This document shows positions 50,901 to 64,000 of a DNA stretch of 64,000 bases, one piece after another. The stretch is from Helicoverpa zea (taxonomy: Eukaryota; Arthropoda; Insecta; Lepidoptera; Noctuidae): positions 7,248,501-7,312,500 of the forward strand of contig NC_061469.1 of assembly GCF_022581195.2 (NCBI RefSeq), in the 5' to 3' direction. The translations under genes were made by a program, and so were the position numbers. The notes below the pieces were generated by a model. The model searched no databases, was not told the origin of the DNA, and saw only the letters and a list, made by a program, of their open reading frames with translations. The number at the start of each line of letters is the position of its first letter. The first letter of the stretch is position 1.

Positions 50901-53167
50901 TATTCGTATAAAGTCAGTATCGTATGAAGATCTCAGCATTGAATGATTGAGGTAATTAACCCGATTGCGAAGTGGGGCAAGGCGGGTGCTTTGTTCACGG
51001 TATGTCTCATAATTATCATGTCAAGATTTTTATAGCAGATCCAGTTTGTTGAGATTAGTGGGACTTTGGAGTTATGATGCTGTTTTGAACGATTTTGTTT
51101 TTATTTTCGTTTTGTTGATGTTTATTGCATGGTTTTATTTCGATAACTAATCAAATATTATCGGCATACATTTAGTCTTAAGCGGAATAAGACCGATTAA
51201 ATGACAATTTCAGACTGATTAGTTGTTTTAGTATAAAGTTGCTTTTTACTGGCCATTAAATAATTTTGAATACCCCATAGATTAATCGCACTGAAAGAAT
51301 ACACAATTAATATTTTAGGCATTAATACACCTTTTATGTTTACATGGTTTAGTCACACTCCTCAGTTAATTTGTCTGACTGAGACAAATCCTTTTGGTCC
51401 CTTAATTGGTATGACGTCATTATTCACAGATGGAAGCTGTCAATCTTTGCACTCTTAGTCATCTCTTGAAGAGGAAAAAGATCGCATGTCGCAACAGTTT
51501 CGTCTTATCTTTGGCACATAAGTTAACACTTTTGTTGGTCATAAAAAGGTAATAAAGAAAGTAAAATGTTAATGCGTGTCACGAAAAGGTTATAAGTACG
51601 AAAGGAGCTTAATGTGTTTAATTAAGTTTGTTTGTTTAAGGAAAATATTTTAAACTGTTAATGTTATGTATTGAATCGATTGGTTTTGTTTATTGATTTA
51701 TTCCCATTTAAAAAATTAAAGTAGTTGGGTACTTCAATATTTTAGTGTGTAAGCAAGGATATCACTCTTGCAAACTATGTATGTTTCAATATTTTGTTGA
51801 GTGTTGACAGGAATTAGCTAATTATGATCAACGACAGGATTCCACAAAGTTAATTGACAGGAAATCCGAAAGATTTCTCCTACGAATTTTAAGAAAAAAA
51901 AATCTTTGCAATTTGATATCTCAAAATATATCATCAGCTTTTTTGCATCTTTTTGAGCTAGCTATAGGTGAGGTGAAAACGTAAGTGACCGTAGTTAGAA
52001 ATCACATTAATACGTAACTTTTGTCTACTTCAAATAAATTGTTTTTAATGGTGTTAAGTTCAGTTAAAATGCCATCCTTTAATGATAATAAAGGTGATAT
52101 AAAGGCTATAATAAAGGTGAGTTGAACTTTGATCACTGCGTCTCTGACCATCCGTATTGTTAAATGCCACAGTTTATTTCACAGTTAAATATATTATTTA
52201 CCTAAATAGATAATACGCTTTGACTTTTGCAAACTTGTCTGAGCTTAATACATGATGAAATAGAAGTGTATTAACAGACTTTGAAAGTTTCTTGATGCAG
52301 AGTTTGGTCAAGAATTTAGTAGAGTGTACTTGTTTTGAGGATGGCTAAGATAATTAATGAAAGATGATGCAAAGACTACACCTTAGTCAACCATTAATTA
52401 GATCTTGAAAAAAAAATGATAATAAATAACTTTGTACCTTAGTATAGGTAGATATATCAAAGTTGATCATGATAAGTAATATATTTTTTATAAATTGATA
52501 CAGTAAACTGCCTATATTGACCACAGAAGCCAAGAAACACCATCAACAAAATGATCACATCGTAACTTTGACCCGTCGACGAAGGAAAGTGAGTTCACAA
52601 AAACGCCGCGCGCGCATAAATTGCACTGTTTAAACACCGACACACGAATTATTTTGGTACTTTAGTGACATGTTGAAACGGCAGCTATCTTGCGTAAGAT
52701 GAGGCTGTAGGGGCTGACAGATTACATCTCAACGCTTAAAGAAACATTCACTTGTTAAAAAAATATTCCTCGATGTTATCAATGTACTTCGCGCTTTATT
52801 TACGGTAATTAAATTGTAGGTGTCATAAGTTAGGGAATGGTATGAGTTTGTATTTTGAAACTGATATCGTCTTGTTTTTTAAAAAAGAACTTCAATTTGC
52901 TCTACATATATTAAAATAACAGTACCTAGTTCTTTTTCGAAAGCATAAATATAACCAAATAAACATCAATATTTTGCTTAACAGCAGTAACATTAACCTA
53001 TTGCAATTAAATGTACAACTCATTAAAATACAGAAACACTACGTTAAGTAGACTACTGGTACAAAACAAGCGAACACGCTAAGACACAAGGGTTCAACCA
53101 GAACTGCTCTAATAAGTATCGTTAACTTATCGCGTATGTAAGGGTGTCGTTCCACAACTAGCTATAC

Positions 53168-53462
53168 TATGCTTCTTCTTCTTCCTCCTGCCCTGTTCCC
53201 AATTTTATTTGGGGTCGGTGCAATATGTCTTTTGCTTCCATTTTTCTCTGTCACTCGTCATAATGACACTCACTCCCTTCTTATTCATGTCATCTTTCAG
53301 GCAATCCATCCATCATTTCTTAAGTCTTCCTCTTCCTCTCCATCCATCTACATTCATATCTACTTAGCACACACTTTGTTGCATGCGTATCATCCCTCCT
53401 CATTACATGCCCATACCATGATAACATTCTACTTCTCATCTTTAGTTTAACTAGCTTTACCA
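53168..53462 (-). pseudogene. Decayed C-terminal end of a non-LTR retrotransposon polyprotein
   Basis: The minus strand reads KMRSRMLSWYGHVMRRDDTH and continues as a basic, Arg/Lys-rich region before stops. The L-W-Y-G-H-V-x-R signature is the post-RT C-terminal motif found in several non-LTR clades of Lepidoptera. A premature stop follows RKRKT, later codons contain further stops, and the end has a GAA-rich tail near 53,170. It is a broken, 5'-truncated copy with no function. Confidence 0.6.
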
Positions 53463-55997
53463 TGCTACGTACAATAAAACAGGTAAATAAAGACAGCCTG
53501 TAGGCATTTGTTGTGTTGCTTCCTACGAGTGCCGCTCTGTATAAGTTATGTGAAACAAGCGCCTGCGCAGACGGAAAATGCTTTGATGATTCGTTTACAA
53601 CGAGCTAGTTTACTCGTGCTAGTAGATGGAATTTACAACACGGTGAAACCTAATTAATCGTCTCTTTATCTTTGCGGATTACAAAAAAGTTTTTTATCTG
53701 TTTACTTTATAGAAAGTGCCTATGAGAATTGAATAATAATATAACGTTGATGCAAATCATGACTACTGGAATAGTGTTGTTATATTATTGCAGAGCATAA
53801 TCATTAATAATCGACGCAAGCGCAAACGGTACCTTAAAAGGCATTAAAGGAAATTCAATCACATCTAAGTTTTGATACCGGCATTACGTAACAGATATAC
53901 TTCCTAATCCAGTCCATTATCATCGGAAACGAAAGCTCTTCGTCTGTAGCTCGTGCACTAGTGCGGTCCAAACGCTTGTTATCGATGTATCGGGAAGCGA
54001 GTGGTGAAAGTATGCAAAGGGGGCACCGGGCACACAACGGTGCATGCGACACTGCCCTCTGTCCACTGCACTTAGGTACTATCGACAACTTGGTGCTTAG
54101 AACACTTCCTTGTTACAAACTATTGTTTGCAATGATTACGTTGTGGGTTACTTGGTACTCGAGTTGGTAATCTTTGTGGACTTGTGGGGAAATTAAATTA
54201 AGATGTGGACTGCATTATTAAGTGATCTACTTAGGTATATTTAACAAATAAAATTTGTCACTAATATTTGTCTTAATGTCAATGAAATTGCCTTTTCAAT
54301 AAACGAAATAAATTACACTGCCAAAAATATTAATTACAGTAATTAGTAATAAACTTATTATTGCAAAAAATATACACAATTTCCTCTCAATACATCTCAC
54401 AAAATTATTAACTCTATTTCCTATATATACTCAATATGCAATAAATACAAACACAAGTGAACATTTCTCTTTCCGAGCTTGCATTAGTTGAAATTCGATA
54501 GTCTTCGATTCTAGTCCGCTGAATGTTTACAATCAAGTGTGCTTAAATAAACGATCTTGCGTGCTAATGAAGCGAAATCTACTTAGTCTTTCTATGATGC
54601 TATAAACTGAGCCTAAGCTTCAATGTAGGTGCACTAAATTTATTTATGCTGGGATATATAATTAATTGGTATCGGGTAAGTTGAATGGATAAACGATTTT
54701 GTGCTTATATCTTGAAGAATATTTGTTAGGCCGCTTTCTGAGCTGGTATTAGCGGAAGGGTTGAATAGTGGTAAAAGTTTTGAGTTGGTTAAATTATACA
54801 CCTAATGAAACACATTTTATGATGCGTGTAGTACATTCCTTCCATATGTATGTAAGGGTAAAAACTGATCAGGTGGGAAACCAATGGGAAATTTTATTTT
54901 CACAAATCGCAGTAACACTAAAGTTGAAATAAATTGCCAGTAACATCCAAATAGTGTGCCGACAAAAAATGATTGACCATTAATATTTTGATGTCCGACA
55001 TACTACATCCATTGAAACCTCACGTATTGTCCGGTTGTGTGTTGATCTCGATGATTTACGCGCGACGGTCGCACAAAAGACTGTATTACGGACGTTCGTA
55101 CAATAAATTTAATTTATTACTTCATCGGCAACCCTGAATGTATTTTCGGGTCATCGAAGATACTCCCACTCACGACCCGCCCCGAGCTACGCAATGAAGA
55201 CATCGTGAATGCCTTCATAAATCAACGATTGGGGAAGAAAAATTTCTGTCTAGTTGAAATATCGATGGTTCGTAAAAAGCTTCGGAGAAATTCGGGGAGG
55301 CTTGAGAATATTGATGCGCTGTGTAGGGTTGACTCAATTCGGGGTAATGAATTTAGGTTTATGTTATAATTTGATGGAACTAGTTCTTATTGTTATGTTA
55401 CATGGATTTAAGTTACATCTAATCAAACGCTCAGGTCTGAAAGCGATCGAAACTTATCAATTAAACAAAGCCTTAAACACAAACTAAACCTGTAAATTTT
55501 ATAACACGGTACTTATATATTTAGCAATGACACACATGTTTTGATTATCGATCTATAAATTTTACAAAGTTTACTACCGTAATAATGTAGTACAGTTTAC
55601 TGCATTGTGACAGCCCTGGTTATAATCGAAACAAATTGAGCTGTAGTTCATCATTGGGACGCCGTATCGGCGCCTACGCATGTCGAACGCCGACGAATAT
55701 TAAGCATAATGCTGTCGCTACCACGATTACTTATGCACATTTCGGATGGAAATTAAGCACGTGAAAGAAAAGAATGTGATATCGATTAAGTTGTATGTAT
55801 CGATTATTATGGGCTCATAGCACGAGTTAAGGCCGTGCATCTGATATAAATAAAAATATAGGAAGAAAGTTACAGATGGTTTTTCTCTCACTTTACGAAG
55901 AAGGTTTTGGTGTTAGCGAGCTATTTGTTTAATGTTTTGGTGCCTAGTTGTGTTCCAATTGTTAAATTAGGTAAGTATGGTACCAATTAAAAATTAC

Positions 55998-56142
55998 GAT
56001 GGTTGCTGAAACATCATCCTCCGAGCCTTTTTCCCAAACTATGTTGGGGTCGGCTTCCAGTCTAACCGGATGTAGCTGAGTACTAGTGCTTTACAAGGAG
56101 CGACTGCCCTGCCTGACCTCCTCCTGATGGTTGCTGAAACAT
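55998..56142 (-). mobile_element. 5'-truncated non-LTR retrotransposon end with 17-bp target-site duplication
   Basis: GATGGTTGCTGAAACAT occurs exactly at 55,998-56,014 and 56,126-56,142, flanking an insert of about 111 bases. On the minus strand the insert ends ...VLSYIRLDWKPTPT and a stop, then a GATGATG tail running into the duplication. The same peptide end is seen at 61.4 kb. The perfect duplication implies a fairly recent insertion. Confidence 0.8.
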
Positions 56143-58727
56143 AATAACGCAAAATAATAGGTTACTGGCAGAAGGAAAATACACAACAATTCGTTGACGT
56201 GAAGATTTTTTCCTCACAACCTTTTATGAGTCCATGTGCAAAATTGTGTAGATGCGTAATGATTCCGTTTTTATCCACTCATTACATTCAAAGAATATTA
56301 TTTCTGTATCGTTCGTTTTTACCATTACTTTTGTGGGAGGTAAGTGGTCATTACGATGGTTGCCCTAAAAGATAATTTTAAAAAGTCAAGGATGGGGTGT
56401 ACAAGGAAGCATGAGTCAGTTCTTAGTCATTGTAGGTAATTCTACGGTTCACTTTATGCATCGTTTCCTTGGAACTTCCATAATGATTTTATTTCGAAGT
56501 TAGCACATCTTTTATGCAATCTGGGTTTTTTACCACTAGGAATTTTACTGGGGTTTTGAGATAAGGGGAAATTTTACGTAGGTCGCTTAATTGGCTGCTG
56601 GTACCTAGGTACTGTGTTTGGGTTAAATAACTTTTTTTTTGCAGGCAAAAATAATTTATGACGTTCGTTGAAAATAAGCGCTAAAACAAATGACCCAGTT
56701 CATCCTACAGTTACTATATCGATGCGAAATACATTGCTCATCCGATATCCGATACCCAAAGACAATCGAATGATACATCGAGAGCGTATTTCAAATCGAT
56801 ACCGATGCGTCCAGTGATTTCAATAAGTGTCAAGTTACAATGCGCAGACGCAGACCAGTGCCAGCGAGTTTATGAGCCAAGAATGACGATCTATGAGTAC
56901 TAACTTACATCGTAAAATTATACACGTTACTGCTCAACCGATGCTGAATTAAATGATATCCAGCTCGAATCGATGTATTTAACGATTATAATTTAATGGT
57001 TTCTAATTAGAATCGACTTGCTCAAGTGCTGTTGATATAAATCTGGGAACTAATTACTTAGGTAAATCTTTGAGTGTCATTAGTGCTTGTTTTCTGTTGC
57101 TAATTGGTGATGTTCAGTACGAAGCCATAGTTTAAGCTGAGGTTATTACTTAGCTTGCCTCGTGGCACTTCCGTTCGACGAAGATGAGGATGAGTTTCTA
57201 CGACGAGATATTTTAATGTTTTGTGTCAATATACAAAAAGAAAATGATTTTAATTAATGGTGGTAATGTAGTTCTTTGTTCGTCATTGGCTTGTGCTCAA
57301 AGTTTTCTTATTTATCTCCATAAACATTTTATACTTTGAAGGACCGTAAAAACCGATCTGAAGATCGAATCAATTGTTTTCACGAACCAACAAACTTTCC
57401 ATTTCATCCATAACTCATCCAAATTCTATATTTTATTTCTCTCCAATTTATAATTACTGCTAACAAAACAAACACGAAAGACATTCAATTGCTCTTATTA
57501 CGCCTACGCGCTATTAAGGTCCGGCCAGACGGTCCAACAAATGTTGAACATAAATATGATCCACTAATGCTCAGAACTGAAGAAGCCGGATAATTGAGAA
57601 CTTCGCCTCGGGCCTCGGATTACAACACGGATGTTATTTATGTTGTTATTATTTATTTTATATTTTTCATTATTGTAACGGGTGTTGGATAGCCATTTGT
57701 TGTAAGAAGTATTGTTTTGTGAGTGTGAGTGCGAATTTATTGGATGTCTAGACATTTAGATCATGCTTTATTGAATGAATTCTTTAATTCTTTGAAGTCT
57801 ATAATGTAAAGATTACGGGGATAAGCTAATGTTGCAAGCTCTGAAGCTGATATATCATTAGCTAATTAAATATTTCACATACGCTTAATACCTAACGAAG
57901 TGAAAATAATATACAAATAGAGATACATAAAACATTATGCAACTGTACCACTTGTACCAACAAAACATACAAACGAAATGGAAGCTATAAATCTTAACAA
58001 ATCAATTGACATGCTGATTAATATTATTAAGCGATTCATACACAATTCGTTAGATACGTATTGTGTATAAATATCCGTTTAATGTATCAAAATCGACCTT
58101 AAATAAAACGTATTGAATAGTCTACGGTTGCATCGTTTACGCACGAAATGTCTAAATGAATGAAATGAATAAAAATGAATTGAAGATGGATCGACTCGTC
58201 TCGGAAGGTCATTAGACACGAGTTCATTCTGCAATCTCTTGTAACATTGTAATACTTTACTACTTTTTTCTGTTGCTTCATTGTTACTCTTCTATTTTTT
58301 AAGTGATTACTTACTTTTATTATTCAAATGGACTGGACTATATTTGTTTAGTTTTTGAAGTTTTTAGAGTCAGATGAGTTCAGAATCTTATAAAATATAC
58401 TTTAAGTACCTAATAGTTAAGTAATCAACTACTTAAAAGGATATACAAAGTACCCCGTTAGAATTGTAAATCCTAAAACCTATCTAAGTACTTCAGTTCC
58501 AAAATGATTCAATTGATTAATTTAATTCTGATATATCAAATCTCAGCGCCAATTTCCATAATCATCCGCAGAAACCTTTCACTCAACTCTATTGCCTACG
58601 AGATAGAGTTCAAAATACAGTGTAATTATTAGATAGTAGTAAAGTAGGTAGGTAGCAGAATCGCTCGGATCATTAAAGGCGCGTGCGCCACGCGTGCGAT
58701 GCGCTATTAAATTCGAAACAGTATAAG

Positions 58728-59189
58728 TATACCATGGAGAACAAAATGACTAGCGGAGGTGCCAAAACGGAGCTGCGGGATTGTTCGAAAGAGTTACCGC
58801 GGCCCTGGTACATGACAGGCCTACGGTGGCACACGATGGATTTTTTGTCAGTAAAAGACTGACATTCTCTCGCCGCTGCTAACCCACAGCGGGATCATTT
58901 GATGATTTTTGGCCAAAACGGAAAATCGCCTAAAAAGCAACTCTTCAAAATGCGGGTGTTCAAAGTCGAGGAACGTTACTGTTTTCGCTCTTATACGACT
59001 TCTTTGGACCCGATGATTTTTTTGTAATACCAAAAATCGTTGAGAAATATCTCAAAGAATCCGAACACATTGTTAGTTCACTTATAGAACGTTTTGGTCA
59101 TGCCCACCGAACAAATTTGATCTAGAAGAAGGCGCCTGCCCTGCCGGTATTGTGGCATCTCCGCTCATCTCTCCTTACTTCATGGTATA
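58728..59189. mobile_element. 462-bp nonautonomous DNA element with 36-bp imperfect terminal inverted repeats
   Basis: 58,728-58,763 (TATACCATGGAGAACAAAAT...) and 59,154-59,189 are inverted copies agreeing at 27 of 36 positions. Between them is the text CACGATGGATTTTTTGTCAG and CCGCTGCTAACCCACAGCGG, which I recall as a widespread lepidopteran repeat. The 41-codon frame from the ATG at 58,734 lies across the TIR and is not claimed as a gene. Confidence 0.6.
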
Positions 59190-59819
59190 TACCTATTACA
59201 CGTAAATACGTTTACTGTTTAATATTCCATCAGACGCAGTCACGCCAGCTTCATTCAAGTTTAAGTTAAGTGACTTTAGTAAGGCTTTAGTCGTCCTTTC
59301 TACTAATTAATCGTTATCATTACTTCTAATGGTTATTGTGTGTCTTATTTTCAGCGCAGTAGTATTTGTTTGTTGGTTTTGCAAATAGAATTTAAGCTAC
59401 TATCTACTTATTCCAATATTAAGGTGATGAAATTACCTCTAGTTAGTTTCAGTAAAAATTCTAGTTGATTATATCTAACAGTTTTGAAGCAATGATAGCT
59501 TAATAAGCACAGTTGTTGTGTCTATATCCATCATCCGAATTTTATATTAGGGTTGTCACTACTTTAAATGCCTACTAGACACCTTCTTTTTCTTACACTA
59601 TCTAATTATTCTAAATATAATGTTATGTTTGTACTTTAATAGTTATACAAAGGACTAAATTAAGGAAGTATTGTCGAAACGACTATATTTAACCATGCCA
59701 ATAATCGCCCAAAACACAGGATAGATAGGTACAGGTTCAATAAATAACACGTAACTGTCAAAAATCCTCCATAAATCAACACGAATCTTGCTAAAGCACA
59801 GCCCTATTCTCGTAGCGTG

Positions 59820-60720
59820 TAATTTGGCGCGCATTTTCAGCGTGTGTCTGCCGCCCACGCGACCGCTATCAATCATGCGCGCGCGCATTCGTTACGTGTG
59901 ACGTTCTAATGCCGAATGTTTCGCAAACAGCTGACCGGCTATTGTTGGCCGTGCCTTTGTTTTAACGGGAGGTCATTGGGTTTAGCGGTATTTTTTTATA
60001 TTGCTTCTAAGGTTAAATTGATACAGAAGGTTCGCTGAGTGAAGGTTTGATGATTGATATGAAATATATCTTGATTAAAGGGCACAAAAAAATTGTTACC
60101 TCGGAATGTTAATTGATATCTACATACGAAGTCTATAAGTGAAATAATGTTTCAATATGTAGCGAACCGCAATATATTTATGGTCTTATGTGAAGTTTAG
60201 CACATGCCTACTAGTGCCATAATATTATTAAAGCAAATACAAGTTGGCTTATACAAAACTGTTGATTTCCTTAGATTCGTAAAAGGCTTCGGTGCCCGCA
60301 TTGGCAGACAAACATTGAGTAAAGACCCATGTATAAAATTTGCATTAAAATGTTGACGATGTCTTAAGTTATTCAGTGTTTGAGCAGATATGCAGTAAGC
60401 ACACATATTTTTAATATTATTTGCATTGTAAATTATGTCTACAACATTGTAGTAATTCTGGCGTCGATAAGTAGGCGTCAATTGCCATGTTTATTGTGGA
60501 GCCATAGGACCAGTGCGGTGGTCGTTAGATAAATAATGCTTGTAACAATGCTGTGAAGTATTGGAGGTTCGAGCGTCGTCGTAGGATCGTATCTATATGC
60601 AAATTGTGGCGAATTTTCGTAACATGGCGGCGCCGGCGACCGATTCATCATAGAAATGTGGACGGATCTGCCCACGCGCAGTGTTTAATGCACCTCGGTA
60701 CAGACGGCGGATGTAAGCCG
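59820..60720. promoter_or_regulatory. Two GC-rich islands with E-box and octamer motifs
   Basis: The first island (59,820-59,960) has AACAGCTGAC, a bHLH E-box, and CTATTGTTG/CCTTTGTTTT Sox/TCF-like strings. The second (60,550-60,720) has a perfect POU octamer ATGCAAAT at 60,597-60,604 and ACATGGCGGCGCC, a strong Pho/YY1-like core. These fit neural enhancer content but are inference from motifs. Confidence 0.25.
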
Positions 60721-61437
60721 CTTGATACGTTACGAAAACTGATTTGTATGTACATAATACTAATTTGCGACTGGCTTACTATCTATTGGAATTGCATTAT
60801 ACTTTTGGGTTGCGCGACACTAAATCAATCAGCTACACGGCAATCTTAAATCTGTATTTATAGGAAATTCTACATCTATTAAAATTATTTAATTCATCGT
60901 CATTAAATAATATACTTATACATATACAATATTTACTTTTATAGAACTTTATTTCAGTCAAGTATCAAAACATTGCATTCCCCGAACGGTTTACACTTCG
61001 AGTTATTTTGTGCCTCTAGCCCGTCAGTCCCCTAATCTTTTGAGGTCATCTATTTTAAGGACATGGGTGAGCCTGCCCACTAATACAGAAACATCATGCT
61101 TGAATAATCAGAGGTCTATTCAGTATGTGCATCAAAACGTCGGTCCTGACATATCTAGGAGTGAATCAGTGAATTTTAGATATTAGGCTGCGCGAATAAT
61201 TCTGTGTAAAGTGAGTTAAGGTTTGTCGATATTGTGAATCAATTGCTCTGTTAGTTGTTTTCCTCTAGTTTTTGGATTTCCAGTAGTCAGAAAATATACC
61301 TATGTTTTTAATCTTGGCGTAGAGCTATAGATAACACCACCAAATTATGTATTTCACATCCCGAAGCAGCCTTTCAGTCACAAGATGTTTGATGAAGTAA
61401 AATATACATAAATTTACATTATCTTTCCAGTCACATA

Positions 61438-61530
61438 GGCAGTCGCTCCTTGTAAACCACTGGTACTCAGCTACATCCAGTTAGACTGGAAGCCAACCCC
61501 AACATAGTTGGGAAAAGGCTAAAAGCCAAA
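61438..61530 (+). mobile_element. Non-LTR retrotransposon end, second copy, opposite strand
   Basis: The plus strand encodes AVAPCKPLVLSYIQLDWKPT, then PT and a stop, the same ending as the minus-strand copy at 56.0 kb, followed by a short A-rich tail. No matching duplication is visible, so it is likely older. Confidence 0.7.
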
Positions 61531-64000
61531 ATTATATGAAATACTACTGACTGCAATGACTGAACCCTATGAAAAGCATAGTCAATAAATAACCAATCCA
61601 CCTAATAAAACGCATATGATGCAACGAAGCGCAGGTATTTAGTGTCGAGCACATTCAATAGTGCAACCATTCAAGCCGCATGACTCCATTTAATAGTCAT
61701 TGCGATTGATGCGTACGCGCACCTCTTGATAAATGTCTGTTTGATCGACAATCGTTCAGGCGAAAATTGTTTCTCATGTTTGTTGACTAGTTTTTGTTAA
61801 ACCGTGTTATTCAATAGACTAATATTCTTTGATAATGTGTGAATTATTTTAATCACAATTTTTTTTGGTATTAGTGACTTCTTGATCTAAACTTGCAGGG
61901 TAAGCGAGTAGGTACCACCATTCTAATGTCCTGTGATTCACTAGTGCGACTTTTGAACTTCTAACCACCGGAACCGCAGTAAATATTTTGTATACATTAC
62001 AACCGACATTACTTTTTATAATTTTATTTTTGACCTTCCTGGAATAGAAGAAGTGAGTCGGGCTAAAAATTATAACTGTATGTGCTTTTAAACCTATTAT
62101 AATTGTAACCATTTTATTTAGGAGTTACCCTTATCTATCCAAAGCTATTTAAATCAGATCTCCTTTATTAAACTTATGGTAGATCCATACCAAGTTACGA
62201 GAGTCTTTTCTATAATTTTATTACTGCTGTCAACTGGCTAAGGTTGGCTACATCTCAATGTCCACTGTCCTATTCAGTATGGCCCATCCGATGAGTAAGG
62301 AATTCATCAATGCGAATTTGTCTATCATTGCCTATTATTTGTGATGGTATCATTAAACTTGAGTTATTTATTCCTTTAATAACTCAAGTGACTGAAGATT
62401 TCATTGTAAAGTAGTCAATTTTAATACGCGGTTGGTTATTTAACGACTTAGTCATATTACTATGGTATGCTACAGTGCACTGACTCTGACAAAATTAAAT
62501 AAGCACTAAAATATATATGATTTCTAATTCATCAGAGCATAAGTAAGCTGACTATTACCAATTGATTCCAGAATTCAGCCAGTTATAGAAATTTATTTTG
62601 TGTATGCATAGAACTTGCTAAAGTGACCAAGCTTTAGTGTCTTGTCAAGTAACGTCTACTCTAATTGTTAAGTACATTTGAATTGAATTCCTAACACAAA
62701 TTTAAATAATTTTCTGTTAACAGAAGCTTTTTGAAAAGCCAATAAAACGTTTAAAATATACTGCAAAGGAAACAGTCACTGCTATTTACTTAGAATTTTG
62801 CCTAGCTCCTCAAGTTACAAGAATGGTTCCTAGGCCCAAATATGACTAAAAAGGTACCGCCGACAAAATATATCTAAACAAGTGTTCAGTGACATAATTG
62901 AATACGCGATTTTAAGTCGAGATTGTCTATAAACCCAGATAGTATCGTAGATCTCGATCAGAAACTATTTCGAAGCAATTTTGTGTCGGTATTCGGAATG
63001 TCTTAGTTTATAGAGTGGCGGAATCATGGTGAACACAGCCATAGTGTTGCAAAATATGTATTCAAATATTTGTAAATGGGTAAGCTATAAACATGTTGAG
63101 ATAAGACGGAATGCTTTGGATATTTCGTTGTCATTCAATGTTTTAGCGGGTGTCCGTTTGATCAGTTGGCGTTTGGAATATTACGCTGTACATAATTTGT
63201 GAAACTTTTGAAACCACATGTTATTTGATTTTTTTCTTTATTTTATACATGTCAATTGAATGAATCGTTCACGGTGTTTTTCATTCTATGCCAAATAAAT
63301 TGTTATCAGTTGGGAGTCCGATCTTGCAAATTGGCGTAAGGTTTCGCGCATATAAAGCACTGAATTGCCCATAAAAGTTGTTTAGTTTACATTTTATTTT
63401 TATTTCAACCACGTTTACTAGAAAATATAGTGAAACTGATATGGTCTGATGTTTATAACATCTTCAGCCCATGTTTGGTATTAATATGCCTGGTCAAAGT
63501 TTACGAATATTTCAGGGTTGTCGAGACGCGAAACTAATGTTGAATTTTGAAATGACATTCGATGTCCCGAGGCGTTTTGCGGTATTGCTTTGTTCAAATA
63601 CGAGGTCCGAGTTTGTGCCTTATGGCCTGCGTACACCAAGATTTGGCCTAAGGTTGTAACTTCGAGCTAAGGCAGTTTTATAGGCATTATAATTAAGATT
63701 ACAAATATGGAACTTTATTTACTATTTGGCATTAGAAATGTTCATTTCCGCCTAACGGTGGTTTTTGCATACCTATATACTGATAACTATTTCACTATTA
63801 GGAAACTCTGTTACATTTATATCAGCCTACGCGTTGGTATTTTTTAAGACGCAAAATGTAATACGTAATCAATAATTTCTAAGTTTTTTCTTTCCATTTT
63901 TAGCATACGAATGCTCTAAATCTGTCTCTCAACTACATAGCTGTTCATTACATAATACATTTCGATCCAAAAGAATCTTTTCGTAGCCTTTAAATGGACT

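Larger units (their letters stand above)
40216..53160 (-). other. Gene-free stretch, presumed hamlet intron or upstream regulatory DNA (second part)
   Basis: Mostly AT-rich DNA with no recognisable exon. Short GC-rich islands that look single-copy lie near 43.11-43.22, 44.33-44.47, 46.25-46.34, 46.77-46.87, 47.25-47.36 and 47.69-47.94 kb. From about 48 to 53 kb I see nothing beyond AT-rich sequence. A 102-codon open stretch on the plus strand at 41,354-41,662 resembles no family I know and is not claimed as a gene. Confidence 0.45.

Noticed and set aside
58734..58859. Small plus-strand gene starting MENKMTSGG
   Set aside because: The ATG lies within the terminal inverted repeat of a nonautonomous element; the frame is only 41 codons.

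Overview
This is a window of AT-rich eukaryotic nuclear DNA, almost certainly from a ditrysian moth or butterfly (Lepidoptera). The evidence is the repeat content: a tRNA-headed SINE, non-LTR tails with the peptide ends AYVQQWTAIG* and VLSYIRLDWKPTPT*, Helitron-like short elements of the common lepidopteran type, and many foldback/TIR elements. Species cannot be fixed from the sequence.

I can support one protein-coding gene. The minus strand at 23,931-24,736 holds the terminal coding exon of the insect hamlet gene (orthologue of vertebrate MECOM/EVI1 and PRDM16). The exon has a clean splice acceptor, a PLDLRV CtBP-binding motif, a His-Pro run, three very conserved C2H2 fingers and a conserved acidic tail. 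The PR domain, N-terminal fingers and first exons were not found in the window. They should lie to the right, beyond 64,000, or in small exons I could not recognise. Below the stop codon, about 22,940-23,930 looks like the 3' UTR, with candidate poly(A) signals and three Pumilio-type UGUANAUA motifs.

Layout: 1-673, a tandem-type repeat unit joined to a SINE, both on the minus strand. 674-15,600, gene-free DNA with small mobile elements (an RTE tail at 4.4 kb, a Helitron-like piece at 4.5 kb, nested foldbacks at 5.5-5.9 kb, a TIR pair at 12 kb). 15,600-17,130, a repeat nest including a psq-type HTH transposase remnant and two tandem copies of the unit seen at the window start. 17,130-22,900, no gene seen. 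22,940-24,736, the 3' end of hamlet. 24,737-64,000, most simply a long intron or upstream regulatory DNA of hamlet, with GC-rich unique islands that are candidate enhancers or promoters. This part also carries MITEs at 32.1-32.6 and 36.1 kb, a Helitron-like element at 39.1-40.2 kb, decayed non-LTR retrotransposon ends at 53.2, 56.0 and 61.4 kb, and a 462-bp TIR element at 58.7 kb.

No new multi-gene system is visible. The most useful leads are regulatory: a pair of Su(H)-type Notch sites 32 bp apart at 28.97-29.01 kb in the presumed hamlet intron, a cluster of DRE/BEAF-like TATCGATA palindromes at 43.0-44.7 kb, and the Pumilio motifs in the presumed 3' UTR. The intron assignment and all regulatory calls are inference.
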